64,000 nucleotides of DNA, taken from the NCBI GenBank assembly GCA_963665505.1, contig OY762275.1:310001-374000 (forward strand), given 5' to 3'. Position numbers and translations under genes: made by a program. Position 1 is the stretch's first letter. Every line of letters begins with the position of its first letter. This stretch comes from QANA01 sp963665505 (GTDB lineage: Bacteria; Bacillota; Clostridia; Christensenellales; Christensenellaceae). Shown piece after piece: positions 34,881-43,878 of the stretch. The notes under the pieces are model-generated. The model was given only the letters and a program-made list of their open reading frames with translations. It searched no databases and was not told the DNA's origin.

Positions 34881-36107
34881 ATGGGTAAAAAGCTTTTTGC
34901 AGCCATCGTTGCCGGCGTCTTGCTACTGTCCTTTTCATCCTGCCATATGGTTTTTGTGGATGAGGATAAAGATTTGGCGCAGGTGGTTGCTACAATAAAT
35001 GATGCCGAGATCACAAAAGAGGACGTCATGGCGATATACGATACGTACAGGTATAATTATGACCTGACGCCGGAGAACCAAACGACGGATGAATATATCG
35101 ATACGTATCAGGCGATGTTGAAAGAGATCTATGAGATGCTGATCGAGTATCATCTGATCCTCCAGTATGGGGAACAATATGCCTCGGTGGAATTGACAGA
35201 CGAAATGCGCGAAAGTATCGACAAAAACTTGGAAACTGTGGCGGAAAACATCACCAGCTCCATAGAAGAACAGGTGGGAGAAGAAGCCGCGGAAGATCCG
35301 ACAATGGATGTGGACGCGGAAATCGCCGCCAGGCTGGCTGCCCGTCTGGAATACAGGGGGGTCTCTACCGGCGAGTACAAAACCCGCCTGGAGATCGAGG
35401 CCATTATGGATGTGGTAAGCGAAGAGATAAAAGCCGGCTATGCGCCGACAAATGAAAATATCGAAGAATACTACAACGAAGAACTCGAATCGCAGCAGGA
35501 GCTGATCGAGGAAGACATCACGAATTACGATTATCTGGAGGCATATTATATCAATTTGTATGTGCCCGCAGGATTCCGTTATGTAAAGAACCTGCTGATC
35601 GCGCTGCCGGACGATGTCCAGGATGCGATCGCCGCCCTGCGCTCGGATGGGAACGATGGAGCCGCAGATGCTTTGCGGGATACGGAACTTGCCAAGATAT
35701 ACGATGAAGCGGAAAGCATCTATACACGCATACAAGGCGGAGAGGAGTATGATGCGCTTCTTGCCGAGTATGGGGAAGACCCCGGCATGAAAGAAGGCGC
35801 TTTTTATGCGGAAACAGGATATCGTTTGTATGAAGGGATCAGCGGTTATGAAGAAAATTTCCTGACGGCGGCTTTTGCGCTGGAAAACGTGGGCGATGTT
35901 TCGGAACCCATTGCATCCGATTACGGATACTATTTCCTTAAATTTATGAGCGTTTCCGAAGCGCACGACGTGCCGATCGAAGATGTCTGGGATCAGATAG
36001 AGGCGGAGCTGATCGCCGATAAGGCGGAAGACCTGTATGATGAAGTGATCGAAAACTGGAAGCGGCAGGCGGATATCACCGAATATAAAGAACGTCTTTA
36101 CGAATAA
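34881..36107 (+). CDS. PrsA/SurA-like peptidylprolyl isomerase lipoprotein
   Basis: 408 residues. A signal sequence ends with FSSC (Cys21); phenylalanine at -3 is slightly atypical for a lipobox. A SurA-like N-terminal chaperone domain is followed by a parvulin-type region (about 280-360). The conserved GYH of parvulins reads GYY, so isomerase activity is doubtful. Probably an extracytoplasmic foldase. It follows mfd, as do similar genes in other Firmicutes. Confidence 0.8.
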   Translation: MGKKLFAAIVAGVLLLSFSSCHMVFVDEDKDLAQVVATINDAEITKEDVMAIYDTYRYNYDLTPENQTTDEYIDTYQAMLKEIYEMLIEYHLILQYGEQYASVELTDEMRESIDKNLETVAENITSSIEEQVGEEAAEDPTMDVDAEIAARLAARLEYRGVSTGEYKTRLEIEAIMDVVSEEIKAGYAPTNENIEEYYNEELESQQELIEEDITNYDYLEAYYINLYVPAGFRYVKNLLIALPDDVQDAIAALRSDGNDGAADALRDTELAKIYDEAESIYTRIQGGEEYDALLAEYGEDPGMKEGAFYAETGYRLYEGISGYEENFLTAAFALENVGDVSEPIASDYGYYFLKFMSVSEAHDVPIEDVWDQIEAELIADKAEDLYDEVIENWKRQADITEYKERLYE

Positions 36108-36123
36108 GAGGAAAAAAGGATGT

Positions 36124-36155
36124 AAACAGGTGCAACTTGTTGCACCTGTTTTTTT
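36124..36155 (+). terminator. Terminator after foldase gene
   Basis: AAACAGGTGCAA, 4-nt loop, TTGCACCTGTTT and a T run. Confidence 0.93.
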
Positions 36156-36188
36156 CGTTGCGCTTATCGATAAAACTTTTGGACTTTC

Positions 36189-36218
36189 TGAAATCTTTGC
36201 ATAGTTTTTTCCATAATA
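36189..36218 (+). promoter_or_regulatory. Sigma-G-like promoter of spoVT
   Basis: TGAAAT (36189-36194), 17-bp spacer, CATAATA (36212-36218). This fits the forespore sigma-G/F consensus (TGAATA and CATA-type -10). In Bacillus spoVT is transcribed by sigma-G. Confidence 0.6.
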
Positions 36219-36267
36219 CAGATAATAAGTTTGAAATTGTAAGATTCCAACAGGAGGATACCGAGCT

Positions 36268-36822
36268 ATGAAGGCAACAGGAATTGTCCGTCGCATAGAC
36301 GATCTTGGAAGGATTGTCGTACCAAAAGAAATCAGGCGCACACTTCGGATACGAGAAGGAGATCCGCTTGAGATATTTACGATCAGCGACGGAAGCGTTG
36401 TGCTGAAGAAATATTCCCCGATCGGAGAACTCAGCGAATATGCGGAAGAATTTGTACAATCCATGAAAACCACGCTGGATACGACGTGCATCATCTGCGA
36501 CAAAGACGTTGTCGTGGCGGCAAGCGGGGATTACAAAAAAGATTATATAGGGAAATCCGTAAGCAGACAGTTGGAGCAGGCGATAGAACTGCGCACCACC
36601 CAAGTAAAAAACAATGCGTCCGGTGTGGAGTTTATTCCGGTGACGGAGGGGGAAGATGTTTCCGAATTCCGCGCGGAGGTGGTGCGTCCCATCATCTGCG
36701 AAGGACAAACCATTGGCGCCGTGGTATTGTTGAGCAAAACCGATCGGAGGGCCTTCGGAGAGGTCGAAGCAAAAAGTGCGGAGGTCGCCGCGCTTTTCAT
36801 GGGTAGGCAAATGGAACAATAA
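36268..36822 (+). CDS. spoVT: Stage V sporulation transcriptional regulator SpoVT
   Basis: 184 residues, full length. The N-terminal AbrB-type swapped-hairpin DNA-binding domain (MKATGIVRRIDDLGRIVVPK) is followed by a GAF-like C-terminal domain. In Bacillus it modulates sigma-G-dependent forespore genes. Preceded by a strong AGGAGG and a sigma-G-like promoter. It suggests sporulation ability, but AbrB-family paralogues also exist in non-sporulators. Confidence 0.9.
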   Translation: MKATGIVRRIDDLGRIVVPKEIRRTLRIREGDPLEIFTISDGSVVLKKYSPIGELSEYAEEFVQSMKTTLDTTCIICDKDVVVAASGDYKKDYIGKSVSRQLEQAIELRTTQVKNNASGVEFIPVTEGEDVSEFRAEVVRPIICEGQTIGAVVLLSKTDRRAFGEVEAKSAEVAALFMGRQMEQ

Positions 36823-36838
36823 AGATCGGTGTTTTCTC

Positions 36839-36872
36839 AAAAAAAGAAAGGCGAAACCGCCTTTCTTTTTTT
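36839..36872 (+). terminator. Terminator after spoVT
   Basis: AAAGAAAGGCG, an AAAC loop and CGCCTTTC with a long T run. Because it lies here, the next gene must start downstream of it. Confidence 0.92.
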
Positions 36873-36948
36873 GCTGGTTTCCGCAGGCGTAAAGAGAAGT
36901 TATGAAAGCCCGCCCGTATGCATACATGTAGTAGACAGGGCCGGGCAT

Positions 36949-38538
36949 ATGAAAAAGAAATCGGTTTCGGGGAGTTTAATAAAAGGCGCAGCCGTACTGG
37001 GTATTGCCGGCATCTTATGCAGGATGCTGGGTTTGGTGTACCGGGTATTTTTGAGCAATATCATCGGTACGGGTGGGATGGGCAATTATCAGCTGGCGCA
37101 TACCGTTTTTGTGATCGTACTGACGGTGGCGACCGGGGGCGTCCCCGTAGCCATCTCGCGCTTGGTCGCAGCCCGCATGGCCAAACGCGATCCGGTGGGC
37201 GCACATGCCTATTTTATGATATCCTTGAAATTTTTGGCTTGTATCGGGTTCTGTTGTTCGCTGCTGTTGTTTTTGCTGAGCGCGCCGATCAGTAGATTCA
37301 TGGGGCTGGAATCAGCGGAACGTACGCTCAAAGTGGTCTCGCCGGCCATTTTTTTGGTAGCGATCGAATCTGCGTACCGCGGATACTACCAGGGTATGCA
37401 AAATATGACGCCGACGGCGGCCTCCCAATTGGTGGAACAGGCCACGCGAATTATATTTGGCCTGTGTTTTGCCGGGTTATTGGTACATAAGGGCGACGAA
37501 TATGGTGCCGTCGGCGCCATGATTGGGCTCAGTTTGTCCGAAGCGGCAGGATGCCTTACGTTGCTTGTTTTCAAAAGAAAAAGACCGCCTGCTTACGAAC
37601 GAAGGGAATGCCCCCTCTCTTTCCGTACCGGGCTGGAAAAACTGCTGACGATGTCTCTACCTATGACGGTAGGTTCGGCGGTTCTGCCCATCGTCAACAG
37701 CATAGATTCCGCAATCATCATGACGATTTTGTTGGATATAGGCTATGATGCGGCAAATGCGGCGTCGCTGTTCGGACTCTATATGGGGTTTGTTACGCCG
37801 CTCATCAGCATGCCCGCCGTGCTTTCCACGGCGGTTTCCATGGCCGTTGTTCCCGCATTAACGACTGCCCGGGTCAACGATAGACGGGATACGGAGAAGA
37901 AACAGATCGTATTGAGTCTAAAGATCTCGACGCTGATGGGAATACCGATAGCGGCGGGCATGTATGCGTTGGCTCTGCCCATACTGAAAATGTTGTATGG
38001 CACGCTTACGCCGGTAGAACTGGATACGGCCGCGGAATTGTTACGCATCGTAGCGCCGGGCGTACTTTTTTTGGCCGTATCGCAGATCCTGGGCGGCGTG
38101 CTGCAAGGGATGGGGAAAATCTCTTTGCCCGTCATCAATCTGCTGATGGGAGCGGTCGTTAAAATCGTGATGGGCGCCAGCCTGATCCGTACACCCGAAC
38201 TCAATATAAAAGGCGCCGCCATCGGGACGGTAGTTTGTTATATGGTGACCGCCGTACTGAACACGTTTGCGGTAATCAAATGCGCAGAGATAAAATTCCC
38301 TTTTTGGGACTGTATCTTCAAACCGCTTTTGGCCAGCGCGGTCATGGCTTCCGCCGCATTGTTCATCCATTCTTCCACAGATATGCTGCCACATACGCTT
38401 TCCCTGATCCTGTCGATCGTGGCAGGTGTGATCGTATACGGGGCCGTGATACTGTTGACCGGTGCATGGAAGGTAGAGGACATGAAAAAATTTACGGGTA
38501 AAAAAACACGCTGCCCGCCCAACGTCTGGGTCAGATGA
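36949..38538 (+). CDS. SpoVB/YabM-like polysaccharide (lipid-linked precursor) flippase
   Basis: 529 residues from ATG 36949; an upstream in-frame extension runs through the spoVT terminator and is rejected. Many transmembrane helices of the MurJ/MOP superfamily oligosaccharide exporter type. Position after spoVT matches Bacillus yabM (SpoVB family). Likely moves lipid-linked peptidoglycan or polysaccharide precursors across the membrane. Confidence 0.88.
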   Translation: MKKKSVSGSLIKGAAVLGIAGILCRMLGLVYRVFLSNIIGTGGMGNYQLAHTVFVIVLTVATGGVPVAISRLVAARMAKRDPVGAHAYFMISLKFLACIGFCCSLLLFLLSAPISRFMGLESAERTLKVVSPAIFLVAIESAYRGYYQGMQNMTPTAASQLVEQATRIIFGLCFAGLLVHKGDEYGAVGAMIGLSLSEAAGCLTLLVFKRKRPPAYERRECPLSFRTGLEKLLTMSLPMTVGSAVLPIVNSIDSAIIMTILLDIGYDAANAASLFGLYMGFVTPLISMPAVLSTAVSMAVVPALTTARVNDRRDTEKKQIVLSLKISTLMGIPIAAGMYALALPILKMLYGTLTPVELDTAAELLRIVAPGVLFLAVSQILGGVLQGMGKISLPVINLLMGAVVKIVMGASLIRTPELNIKGAAIGTVVCYMVTAVLNTFAVIKCAEIKFPFWDCIFKPLLASAVMASAALFIHSSTDMLPHTLSLILSIVAGVIVYGAVILLTGAWKVEDMKKFTGKKTRCPPNVWVR

Positions 38539-38566
38539 GAAAAACATAGTTTCCAAATAAAAAGTA

Positions 38567-38595
38567 TTGACAAAAAGAGGGTGGGGCCGTATCAT
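38567..38595 (+). promoter_or_regulatory. Promoter of iscR-iscS-iscU
   Basis: TTGACA, 17-bp spacer, TATCAT. Just downstream CCAA/TTGG half-sites around 38600-38621 form a loose dyad that might be a site for IscR autorepression; weak. Confidence 0.78.
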
Positions 38596-38637
38596 ATATC
38601 CAAGTAAAGTAGTAGGGATTGGCCTGGGGGTGAGAAC

Positions 38638-39075
38638 TTGAAACTATCGACCAAAGGGCGATATGGGCTTAGAGCGATCGTGGACCTTGCTGTACACGAC
38701 GAGGAAGATGCGGTGCCCATCGGCAGCATTGCCGCCCGCCAGCAGCTTTCGGAACGGTATCTGGAACAACTGATGTCCAAGCTGAAAAATGCGGGTCTGG
38801 TTGCAAGCGTCCGCGGGGCGCAGGGCGGGTACCGTCTTGCGAAAGACGCCCGGGAGATCACCGTAGGCGATGTCCTCCGTGCGTTGGAGGGAGATCTGAA
38901 TCCGGTCATGTGCACGGCGGCATCCGGAGATGTTTGCAAGAAAGAGGATGTTTGTGTGACGAAATACGTATGGGAAAAAATCAGAAAAAACATCAACGCG
39001 ACCGTCGACGCGATCCGTCTAGCGGAGCTTGTCGCAGAGAGCAAGCAGAGAGAAAAAAGTATCTGTCGGGAATGA
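38638..39075 (+). CDS. iscR: Rrf2 family regulator IscR
   Basis: 145 residues; TTG start behind GGGGGTGAG. The N-terminal winged helix starts MKLSTKGRYGLRAIVDL. The [2Fe-2S] ligand cysteines are C92, C100 and C106, with spacing slightly wider than in E. coli IscR. It would sense the cluster supply and regulate iscS-iscU downstream. Followed immediately by iscS. Confidence 0.9.
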   Translation: MKLSTKGRYGLRAIVDLAVHDEEDAVPIGSIAARQQLSERYLEQLMSKLKNAGLVASVRGAQGGYRLAKDAREITVGDVLRALEGDLNPVMCTAASGDVCKKEDVCVTKYVWEKIRKNINATVDAIRLAELVAESKQREKSICRE

Positions 39076-39121
39076 AATTGTTTCCCCGGACGGTGGAATA
39101 GCGGGAGAAAGAATAGAACGT

Positions 39122-40324
39122 ATGGATAAACTGATTTACTTGGACAATGCGGCGACAACCGCGACACATCCGGAAGTGGTAGAAGCCATGTTGCCGTATT
39201 TCGGCGAACTGTATGGGAATGCCTCTTCAATTTACTCTTTGGGCGACAAAAGCAGACAAGCGGTAGAAAAAGCCCGTGCCATCATCGCCGGTACTCTTTC
39301 CGTCAGCCCGGGCGAGATTTATTTCACGGCGGGCGGAAGCGAATCCGATAACTGGGCGCTGAAGGTGACGGCGGAAGCGTATAAAAGAAAAGGGCGGCAT
39401 ATCATCACGTCGAAGATTGAACACCATGCGATTCTGCATACCTGTGCGTATCTGGAAGAAAACGGGTATGAAGTCTCCTATGTGGAGGTAGATGAAAAAG
39501 GTACGCTCCGGTTGGACAAGCTCGAGGAAGCGATACGGCCGGATACCATATTGATTTCCATTATGTTTGCCAACAACGAGATAGGGACGATAGAGCCCAT
39601 AAAAGAAATAGCGGCAATCGCGCACCGTCATGGTATCCTGTTCCATACGGATGCGGTGCAGGCCTATGGGCAGCTGCCCATCCATGCAAAGGAATGCGGC
39701 ATAGATATGCTGAGCGCCAGCGCACATAAATTGAACGGCCCCAAAGGCGTGGGGTTCCTGTACATCAAAAACGGGCTGCGGCTGGGTTCGTTCATCCACG
39801 GTGGCGCGCAGGAAAAAAAACGCCGGGCCGGTACGGAGAACACGCCCGGTATCGTAGGGCTGGGGAGAGCTGCCGAGATCGCGTTCGCGACCATGGAAGC
39901 GCGTGCCCAAAAAGAAACGATACTGCGGGATTATCTGATCGAACGTGTGCTGCGGGAAATCCCCTACGTACGGTTGAACGGAGACCGGCACAATCGGCTG
40001 CCCAACAACGCCAGCTTCTGTTTCCGGTTTATCGAAGGGGAATCTTTGCTGCTGCTGCTGGATATGGCGGGAATCTGCGCATCCAGCGGGTCGGCCTGCA
40101 CCTCCGGGTCGCTGGATCCCTCCCATGTGCTGTTGGCCATCGGTTTGCCCGCCGAAATCGCGCATGGTTCCCTGCGGCTCACGCTGAGCGCTTGGACAAC
40201 CAAAGAAGAGATAGACTACGTAGTGGAAAATTTGAAACAGATCGTCGGGAAACTCAGGGCAATGTCCCCTCTCTACGACGATTTTCTAAGCAAAAGACAG
40301 GGAGGCAGGGGGATGTATGTATAG
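39122..40324 (+). CDS. iscS: Cysteine desulfurase IscS/NifS
   Basis: 400 residues from ATG 39122, giving the canonical MDKLIYLDNAATT start; earlier in-frame codons overlap iscR. PLP lysine K203 (AHK) and catalytic Cys326 in GSACTSG are present. Supplies sulfur for Fe-S assembly and for MnmA. Overlaps iscU by 8 bp. Confidence 0.95.
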   Translation: MDKLIYLDNAATTATHPEVVEAMLPYFGELYGNASSIYSLGDKSRQAVEKARAIIAGTLSVSPGEIYFTAGGSESDNWALKVTAEAYKRKGRHIITSKIEHHAILHTCAYLEENGYEVSYVEVDEKGTLRLDKLEEAIRPDTILISIMFANNEIGTIEPIKEIAAIAHRHGILFHTDAVQAYGQLPIHAKECGIDMLSASAHKLNGPKGVGFLYIKNGLRLGSFIHGGAQEKKRRAGTENTPGIVGLGRAAEIAFATMEARAQKETILRDYLIERVLREIPYVRLNGDRHNRLPNNASFCFRFIEGESLLLLLDMAGICASSGSACTSGSLDPSHVLLAIGLPAEIAHGSLRLTLSAWTTKEEIDYVVENLKQIVGKLRAMSPLYDDFLSKRQGGRGMYV

Positions 40325-40748
40325 CGAAAAAGTGATCGAACACTTCCAACATCCAAGGAATGTGGGGGAAATAGAAAATGCCAGCGGTGTGGGCACGGTG
40401 GGCAATGCGAAATGCGGCGATATCATGCGTATTTTTCTGGATATAGATGAAAACCAGATGATACGGGACGTTAAGTTCAAAACCTTTGGTTGCGGAGCGG
40501 CGGTTGCCACCAGCAGCATGGCCACCGAACTGATCAAAGGGAAAAGTATCTTTGAGGCCCTGCAGGTGACGAACAAAGCCGTTATGGAAGCACTGGACGG
40601 CCTGCCGCCGATCAAGGTGCACTGTTCTCTGCTGGCGGAGGAAGCCATCCATGCCGCGCTTTGGGATTATGCCCAGAAGCACCATATCACGATACCCGGT
40701 TTGGAGAAGCCGGAAGACGATGCCGGCGACGAAGATAAGGAAATATGA
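40317..40748 (+). CDS. iscU: Iron-sulfur scaffold IscU/NifU
   Basis: 143 residues of the IscU/NifU N-terminal type. All three scaffold cysteines are visible: GNAKCGD, FGCGAA and VHCSLL. Starts within the end of iscS, so translation is coupled. Short acidic C-terminal tail. Confidence 0.94.
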   Translation: MYSEKVIEHFQHPRNVGEIENASGVGTVGNAKCGDIMRIFLDIDENQMIRDVKFKTFGCGAAVATSSMATELIKGKSIFEALQVTNKAVMEALDGLPPIKVHCSLLAEEAIHAALWDYAQKHHITIPGLEKPEDDAGDEDKEI

Positions 40749-40760
40749 ATAAACGGAAAA

Positions 40761-40795
40761 GAAAAGCGACATTTTCGTAATGTCGCTTTTCTTTT
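40761..40795 (+). terminator. Terminator after iscU
   Basis: GAAAAGCGACATT, 5-nt loop, exact complement, then TTTT. Confidence 0.93.
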
Positions 40796-40890
40796 GCTTT
40801 TGCGTATATTATAATAAAAAAATAAGATGCGGCTGCTCTGCCGCCGTATCGGTGTCGCGTAACTATTGAAAAGAGCAGGAGGAAACGGAC

Positions 40891-41667
40891 ATGTTTACAC
40901 CGGAAACGTTGCGGGCTTTATTTTTATCGAGCATAGCGGGGCTTTCAACACTTCTCGGGGTACTGATCATCTTTTTCACCAGGCGCAAAAACGAGAAATT
41001 GCTGGTGGCTTCTTTGGGATTTGCGGCGGGAGTAATGATCAGCGTCACGTTTTCCGACCTGATCCCCCAAGCGACAAACCTTTTTACAACGTACGTACAG
41101 GCGAGTTGGGGCGTTGCTTTCTGTGTGCTGTTTCTGGTATGCGGGTTGTTTTTTGCTTATGCGTTGGACAAATTTGTGCCGCACCAGGAATATGATGAAA
41201 AAACGGGCGGCGTGCCGCATAAAAACCTGTTCCGCGTAGGTTTTGTCTCGATGCTCGCCATAGGGCTGCACAATTTTCCCGAAGGGATCATCACGTTCAT
41301 GGCCGGTTATAAAGACGCCACACTTGGGCTTTCTATTGCGGTCGCGATCGCGATGCACAACATACCCGAAGGGATCACCGTGGCCATGCCCGTGTATTTT
41401 GCAACGGGCAGCCGGAAAAAAGCGTTCTGGTATACGTTTATTTCAGGTATCGTGGAACCCGTGGGCGCTTTCCTTGCTTTTTTAGTGCTGCGTCCCTTCA
41501 TCAGCGATTTTCTTCTGGGTATTTTGTTTGCGCTGGTCTCAGGGATCATGCTGTATGTTTCCCTGGAAGAGTTGATCCCTTCCTCCAGGCAGTATGGGAA
41601 AGACAGATATGCTTTAATCTCTACGTTTATCGGGATCTGTACCATGTTGCTCACGCAAATGTTCTGA
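40891..41667 (+). CDS. ZIP family divalent metal transporter
   Basis: 258 residues with about eight hydrophobic helices. The metal-binding HNFPEG and HNIPEG motifs in helices IV and V identify a ZIP (ZupT-like) importer of zinc, iron or manganese. Located beside the isc genes, so iron uptake is possible but not shown. A TATAAT (40810-40815) upstream may be its -10. Confidence 0.93.
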   Translation: MFTPETLRALFLSSIAGLSTLLGVLIIFFTRRKNEKLLVASLGFAAGVMISVTFSDLIPQATNLFTTYVQASWGVAFCVLFLVCGLFFAYALDKFVPHQEYDEKTGGVPHKNLFRVGFVSMLAIGLHNFPEGIITFMAGYKDATLGLSIAVAIAMHNIPEGITVAMPVYFATGSRKKAFWYTFISGIVEPVGAFLAFLVLRPFISDFLLGILFALVSGIMLYVSLEELIPSSRQYGKDRYALISTFIGICTMLLTQMF

Positions 41668-41700
41668 GCCGCACGGAAACAAGAAAAAAGGAAGTATTGT

Positions 41701-43107
41701 ATGCTGACGGTTTTGGGGTTGGGCACCGGCGGGTTTTCTTCGCTGACCATGGGTGGATACGAACGGATTTCCCATGCGGAACATGTGATTTTGCAGACGG
41801 GGCAGATACCGGTCGCGCGGGAACTGGAAAAACACGGGATCTCTTTTGTGACGCTGGATGTTTTTTATGAGGAAGCACAGGATTTTGACGATTGGGCCGA
41901 GAAGGCCTGTAGCTATATCCGGGCGCAGACCAATCCGCTGTTATGTTTGCTCGGAGATGTCTATGCCAATGCGCTCCTTCCCAAATTATGGAAAACCGGG
42001 GCAATGGAAGTCGTTCCCGGCATGGGGTTTTTTGAAAGCGCACTGTCCTATTGCGCCGGCCGACTTTCGTGCGGACACGCTCTTGTATGCGCCGCCCCGC
42101 AATTTCTGCAGTCGGATTTTACAGGGCAAAGCGCGGCGGTCATCACGGAAGTGGATTCTGCCTACCAGGCTGCCGATATCGCCGTAAAACTGGGAAGATT
42201 TTATCCGGCCGACAGCATCGTATATGTGGTGGAGGAGGGACAAACGGAAGAAACCTGCCTAAAAACGCTGCCGCTGCGGGAAAAATGGGGCTATGCCGTC
42301 TGCATCGTGGTGGATGCGGCGACGTTCTCCACCAAGGAGTGTTATAGTTTTGCAGATCTCTGCCACATTATTTCCCGATTGCGCGGCGAACACGGCTGTC
42401 CTTGGGACAAGAAACAAACGCATGAAAGTCTGCGCGCGAGTTTGATAGAAGAATGCTACGAAACGGTGGATGCGATAGACGCGCACGACCCCCATATGCT
42501 GGCAGATGAACTGGGGGACGTATTGATGCAGGTCGTCATGCATGCCGCCATAGCGGACGAGCATGCCGCGTTTGACATTATAGACGTCTGCGATGCCATT
42601 TCCAAGAAAATGATTCGCCGGCATCCACATATATTCGGGAATGCAACGGCGGATACGGCGGAGGAAGTGATCGCCAACTGGGAAGAAATAAAACGAAGCG
42701 AAAAATCCATAAAGACCTATAAGCAGTCTTTGCTGGACATCCCCAAGACGACCAGTCCGCTGATCCGTGCGGAGAAGCTGCAAAAAAAAGCATCTCTGAT
42801 CGGGTTCGATTGGAAGGAATATGCGGGGGCGTTGGCGAAAGTAAAAGAGGAATTGGTGGAACTGGAGCAGGAAATCGCTTGTTCAGGAAAAATAGAGGAA
42901 GAAGCAGGAGACCTTTTATTCGCGGCCGTCAATCTGCTCCGTCTGCTCGGTGTGGATGCGGATGTGGCGCTCAACGCGGCATGCGCCAAGTTTATCACCC
43001 GTTTTTCTTATATGGAAGACGCCGCCCGGGCCGCCGGATGCGACCTTGCAAAACTGAGCCTTTCGGAGCAGGAAAAATTGTGGCAACAAGCCAAACATGA
43101 AAAATAA
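41701..43107 (+). CDS. YabN-like tetrapyrrole methylase-MazG fusion
   Basis: 468 residues. The N-terminal half is a tetrapyrrole (SAM) methylase-fold domain (VLGLGTGG start, LLGDVY near 80). The C-terminal half is a MazG nucleotide pyrophosphohydrolase with CPWDKKQTHESL, EECYE and ELGD metal-binding motifs, plus a second helical MazG-like half. Same architecture as Bacillus YabN, which also lies after spoVT-yabM. Here the isc and ZIP genes intervene. Confidence 0.93.
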   Translation: MLTVLGLGTGGFSSLTMGGYERISHAEHVILQTGQIPVARELEKHGISFVTLDVFYEEAQDFDDWAEKACSYIRAQTNPLLCLLGDVYANALLPKLWKTGAMEVVPGMGFFESALSYCAGRLSCGHALVCAAPQFLQSDFTGQSAAVITEVDSAYQAADIAVKLGRFYPADSIVYVVEEGQTEETCLKTLPLREKWGYAVCIVVDAATFSTKECYSFADLCHIISRLRGEHGCPWDKKQTHESLRASLIEECYETVDAIDAHDPHMLADELGDVLMQVVMHAAIADEHAAFDIIDVCDAISKKMIRRHPHIFGNATADTAEEVIANWEEIKRSEKSIKTYKQSLLDIPKTTSPLIRAEKLQKKASLIGFDWKEYAGALAKVKEELVELEQEIACSGKIEEEAGDLLFAAVNLLRLLGVDADVALNAACAKFITRFSYMEDAARAAGCDLAKLSLSEQEKLWQQAKHEK

Positions 43108-43149
43108 CAAAAAAAATGGATTAAAAAGCCAATATTTCATAAAAAAGGC

Positions 43150-43178
43150 TTGTAAAAAGCAGTTATTTTGGGTATAAT
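43150..43178 (+). promoter_or_regulatory. Promoter of hup
   Basis: TTGTAA, 17-bp spacer, TATAAT. The roughly 105-nt leader carries a weak CGACCG/CGGTCG repeat (43185-43239). Confidence 0.75.
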
Positions 43179-43283
43179 TTTTCTCGACCGGATTACTTTT
43201 TTGATAAATGTTGGAAAAATGATGGGGTGTGATCGGTCGGTTGGTTAAATCATTTTCTAAAAAAGACTAAGGAGGATTTTAAA

Positions 43284-43556
43284 TTGAATAAGACAGAATT
43301 GATCGCTGCGCTAGCCGCAAAAGCAGAGCTCTCGAAAAAAGATGCGGAAAAGGCCTTATTGGCTTTTACAGGTACGGTAGTGAACGAACTTGCAAACGGT
43401 GGCAAGGTTCAGGTCGTCGGCTTCGGGACCTTTGAAGCGAGGAAGCGTGCCGCAAGGAAGGGCATCAACCCGCTGACAAAGGAACCTATTGACATAGCGG
43501 CCTCTGTTGTTCCTGCCTTCAAGGCCGGCAAAGCCTTCAAAGATGCTTTAAAATAA
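43284..43556 (+). CDS. hup: DNA-binding protein HU
   Basis: 90 residues, the standard HU length. TTG start behind AAGGAGG. MNKTELIAALAAKAELSKKD and GFGTFEARKRAARKG are typical, with the DNA-binding arm around PLTKEPIDI. Nucleoid-associated histone-like protein. Confidence 0.98.
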   Translation: MNKTELIAALAAKAELSKKDAEKALLAFTGTVVNELANGGKVQVVGFGTFEARKRAARKGINPLTKEPIDIAASVVPAFKAGKAFKDALK

Positions 43557-43572
43557 AAGCCTTGTCGGAAAC

Positions 43573-43610
43573 AATGACCCTGCCAATATAGGACGGGGTC
43601 ATTTCTTTTT
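43573..43610 (+). terminator. Terminator after hup
   Basis: AATGACCC, 15-nt loop, GGGTCATT, then TCTTTTT. Confidence 0.75.
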
Positions 43611-43635
43611 ATAAGGAAAATGGCGAGGTGGATAT

Positions 43636-43878
43636 ATGCGGGTAGATAAATTTTTAAAACTTTCTCGTTTGATAAAAAGACGTACGTTAGCTGCTTCGGC
43701 AGCTGCTTCCGGCCGGGTGTTGGTTAATGGGAAAGCAGCAAAACCCGGGCATCAGCTTGCCGAGGGGGATGAACTCGTGATCAAATTTGGGGAAAAACCT
43801 CTGAAAATCCGTGTTAAAAAGGTAGACGAGAATGTCCGCAAAGAAAACGCCGAGACTCTTTATGAGGTGATAGAATGA
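43636..43878 (+). CDS. rqcP: S4-domain ribosome quality control protein RqcP (YabO)
   Basis: 80 residues consisting of one S4 RNA-binding domain (MRVDKFLKLSRLIKRRT). By size, sequence and position after mazG it corresponds to Bacillus RqcP/YabO, which with RqcH adds alanine tails to peptides on stalled 50S subunits. Overlaps ispDF by 4 bp (ATGA). Confidence 0.92.
   Translation: MRVDKFLKLSRLIKRRTLAASAAASGRVLVNGKAAKPGHQLAEGDELVIKFGEKPLKIRVKKVDENVRKENAETLYEVIE

Noticed and set aside
36829..36948. Upstream extension of the flippase gene
   Set aside because: It runs through the spoVT terminator hairpin; ATG 36949 gives the normal N-terminus.
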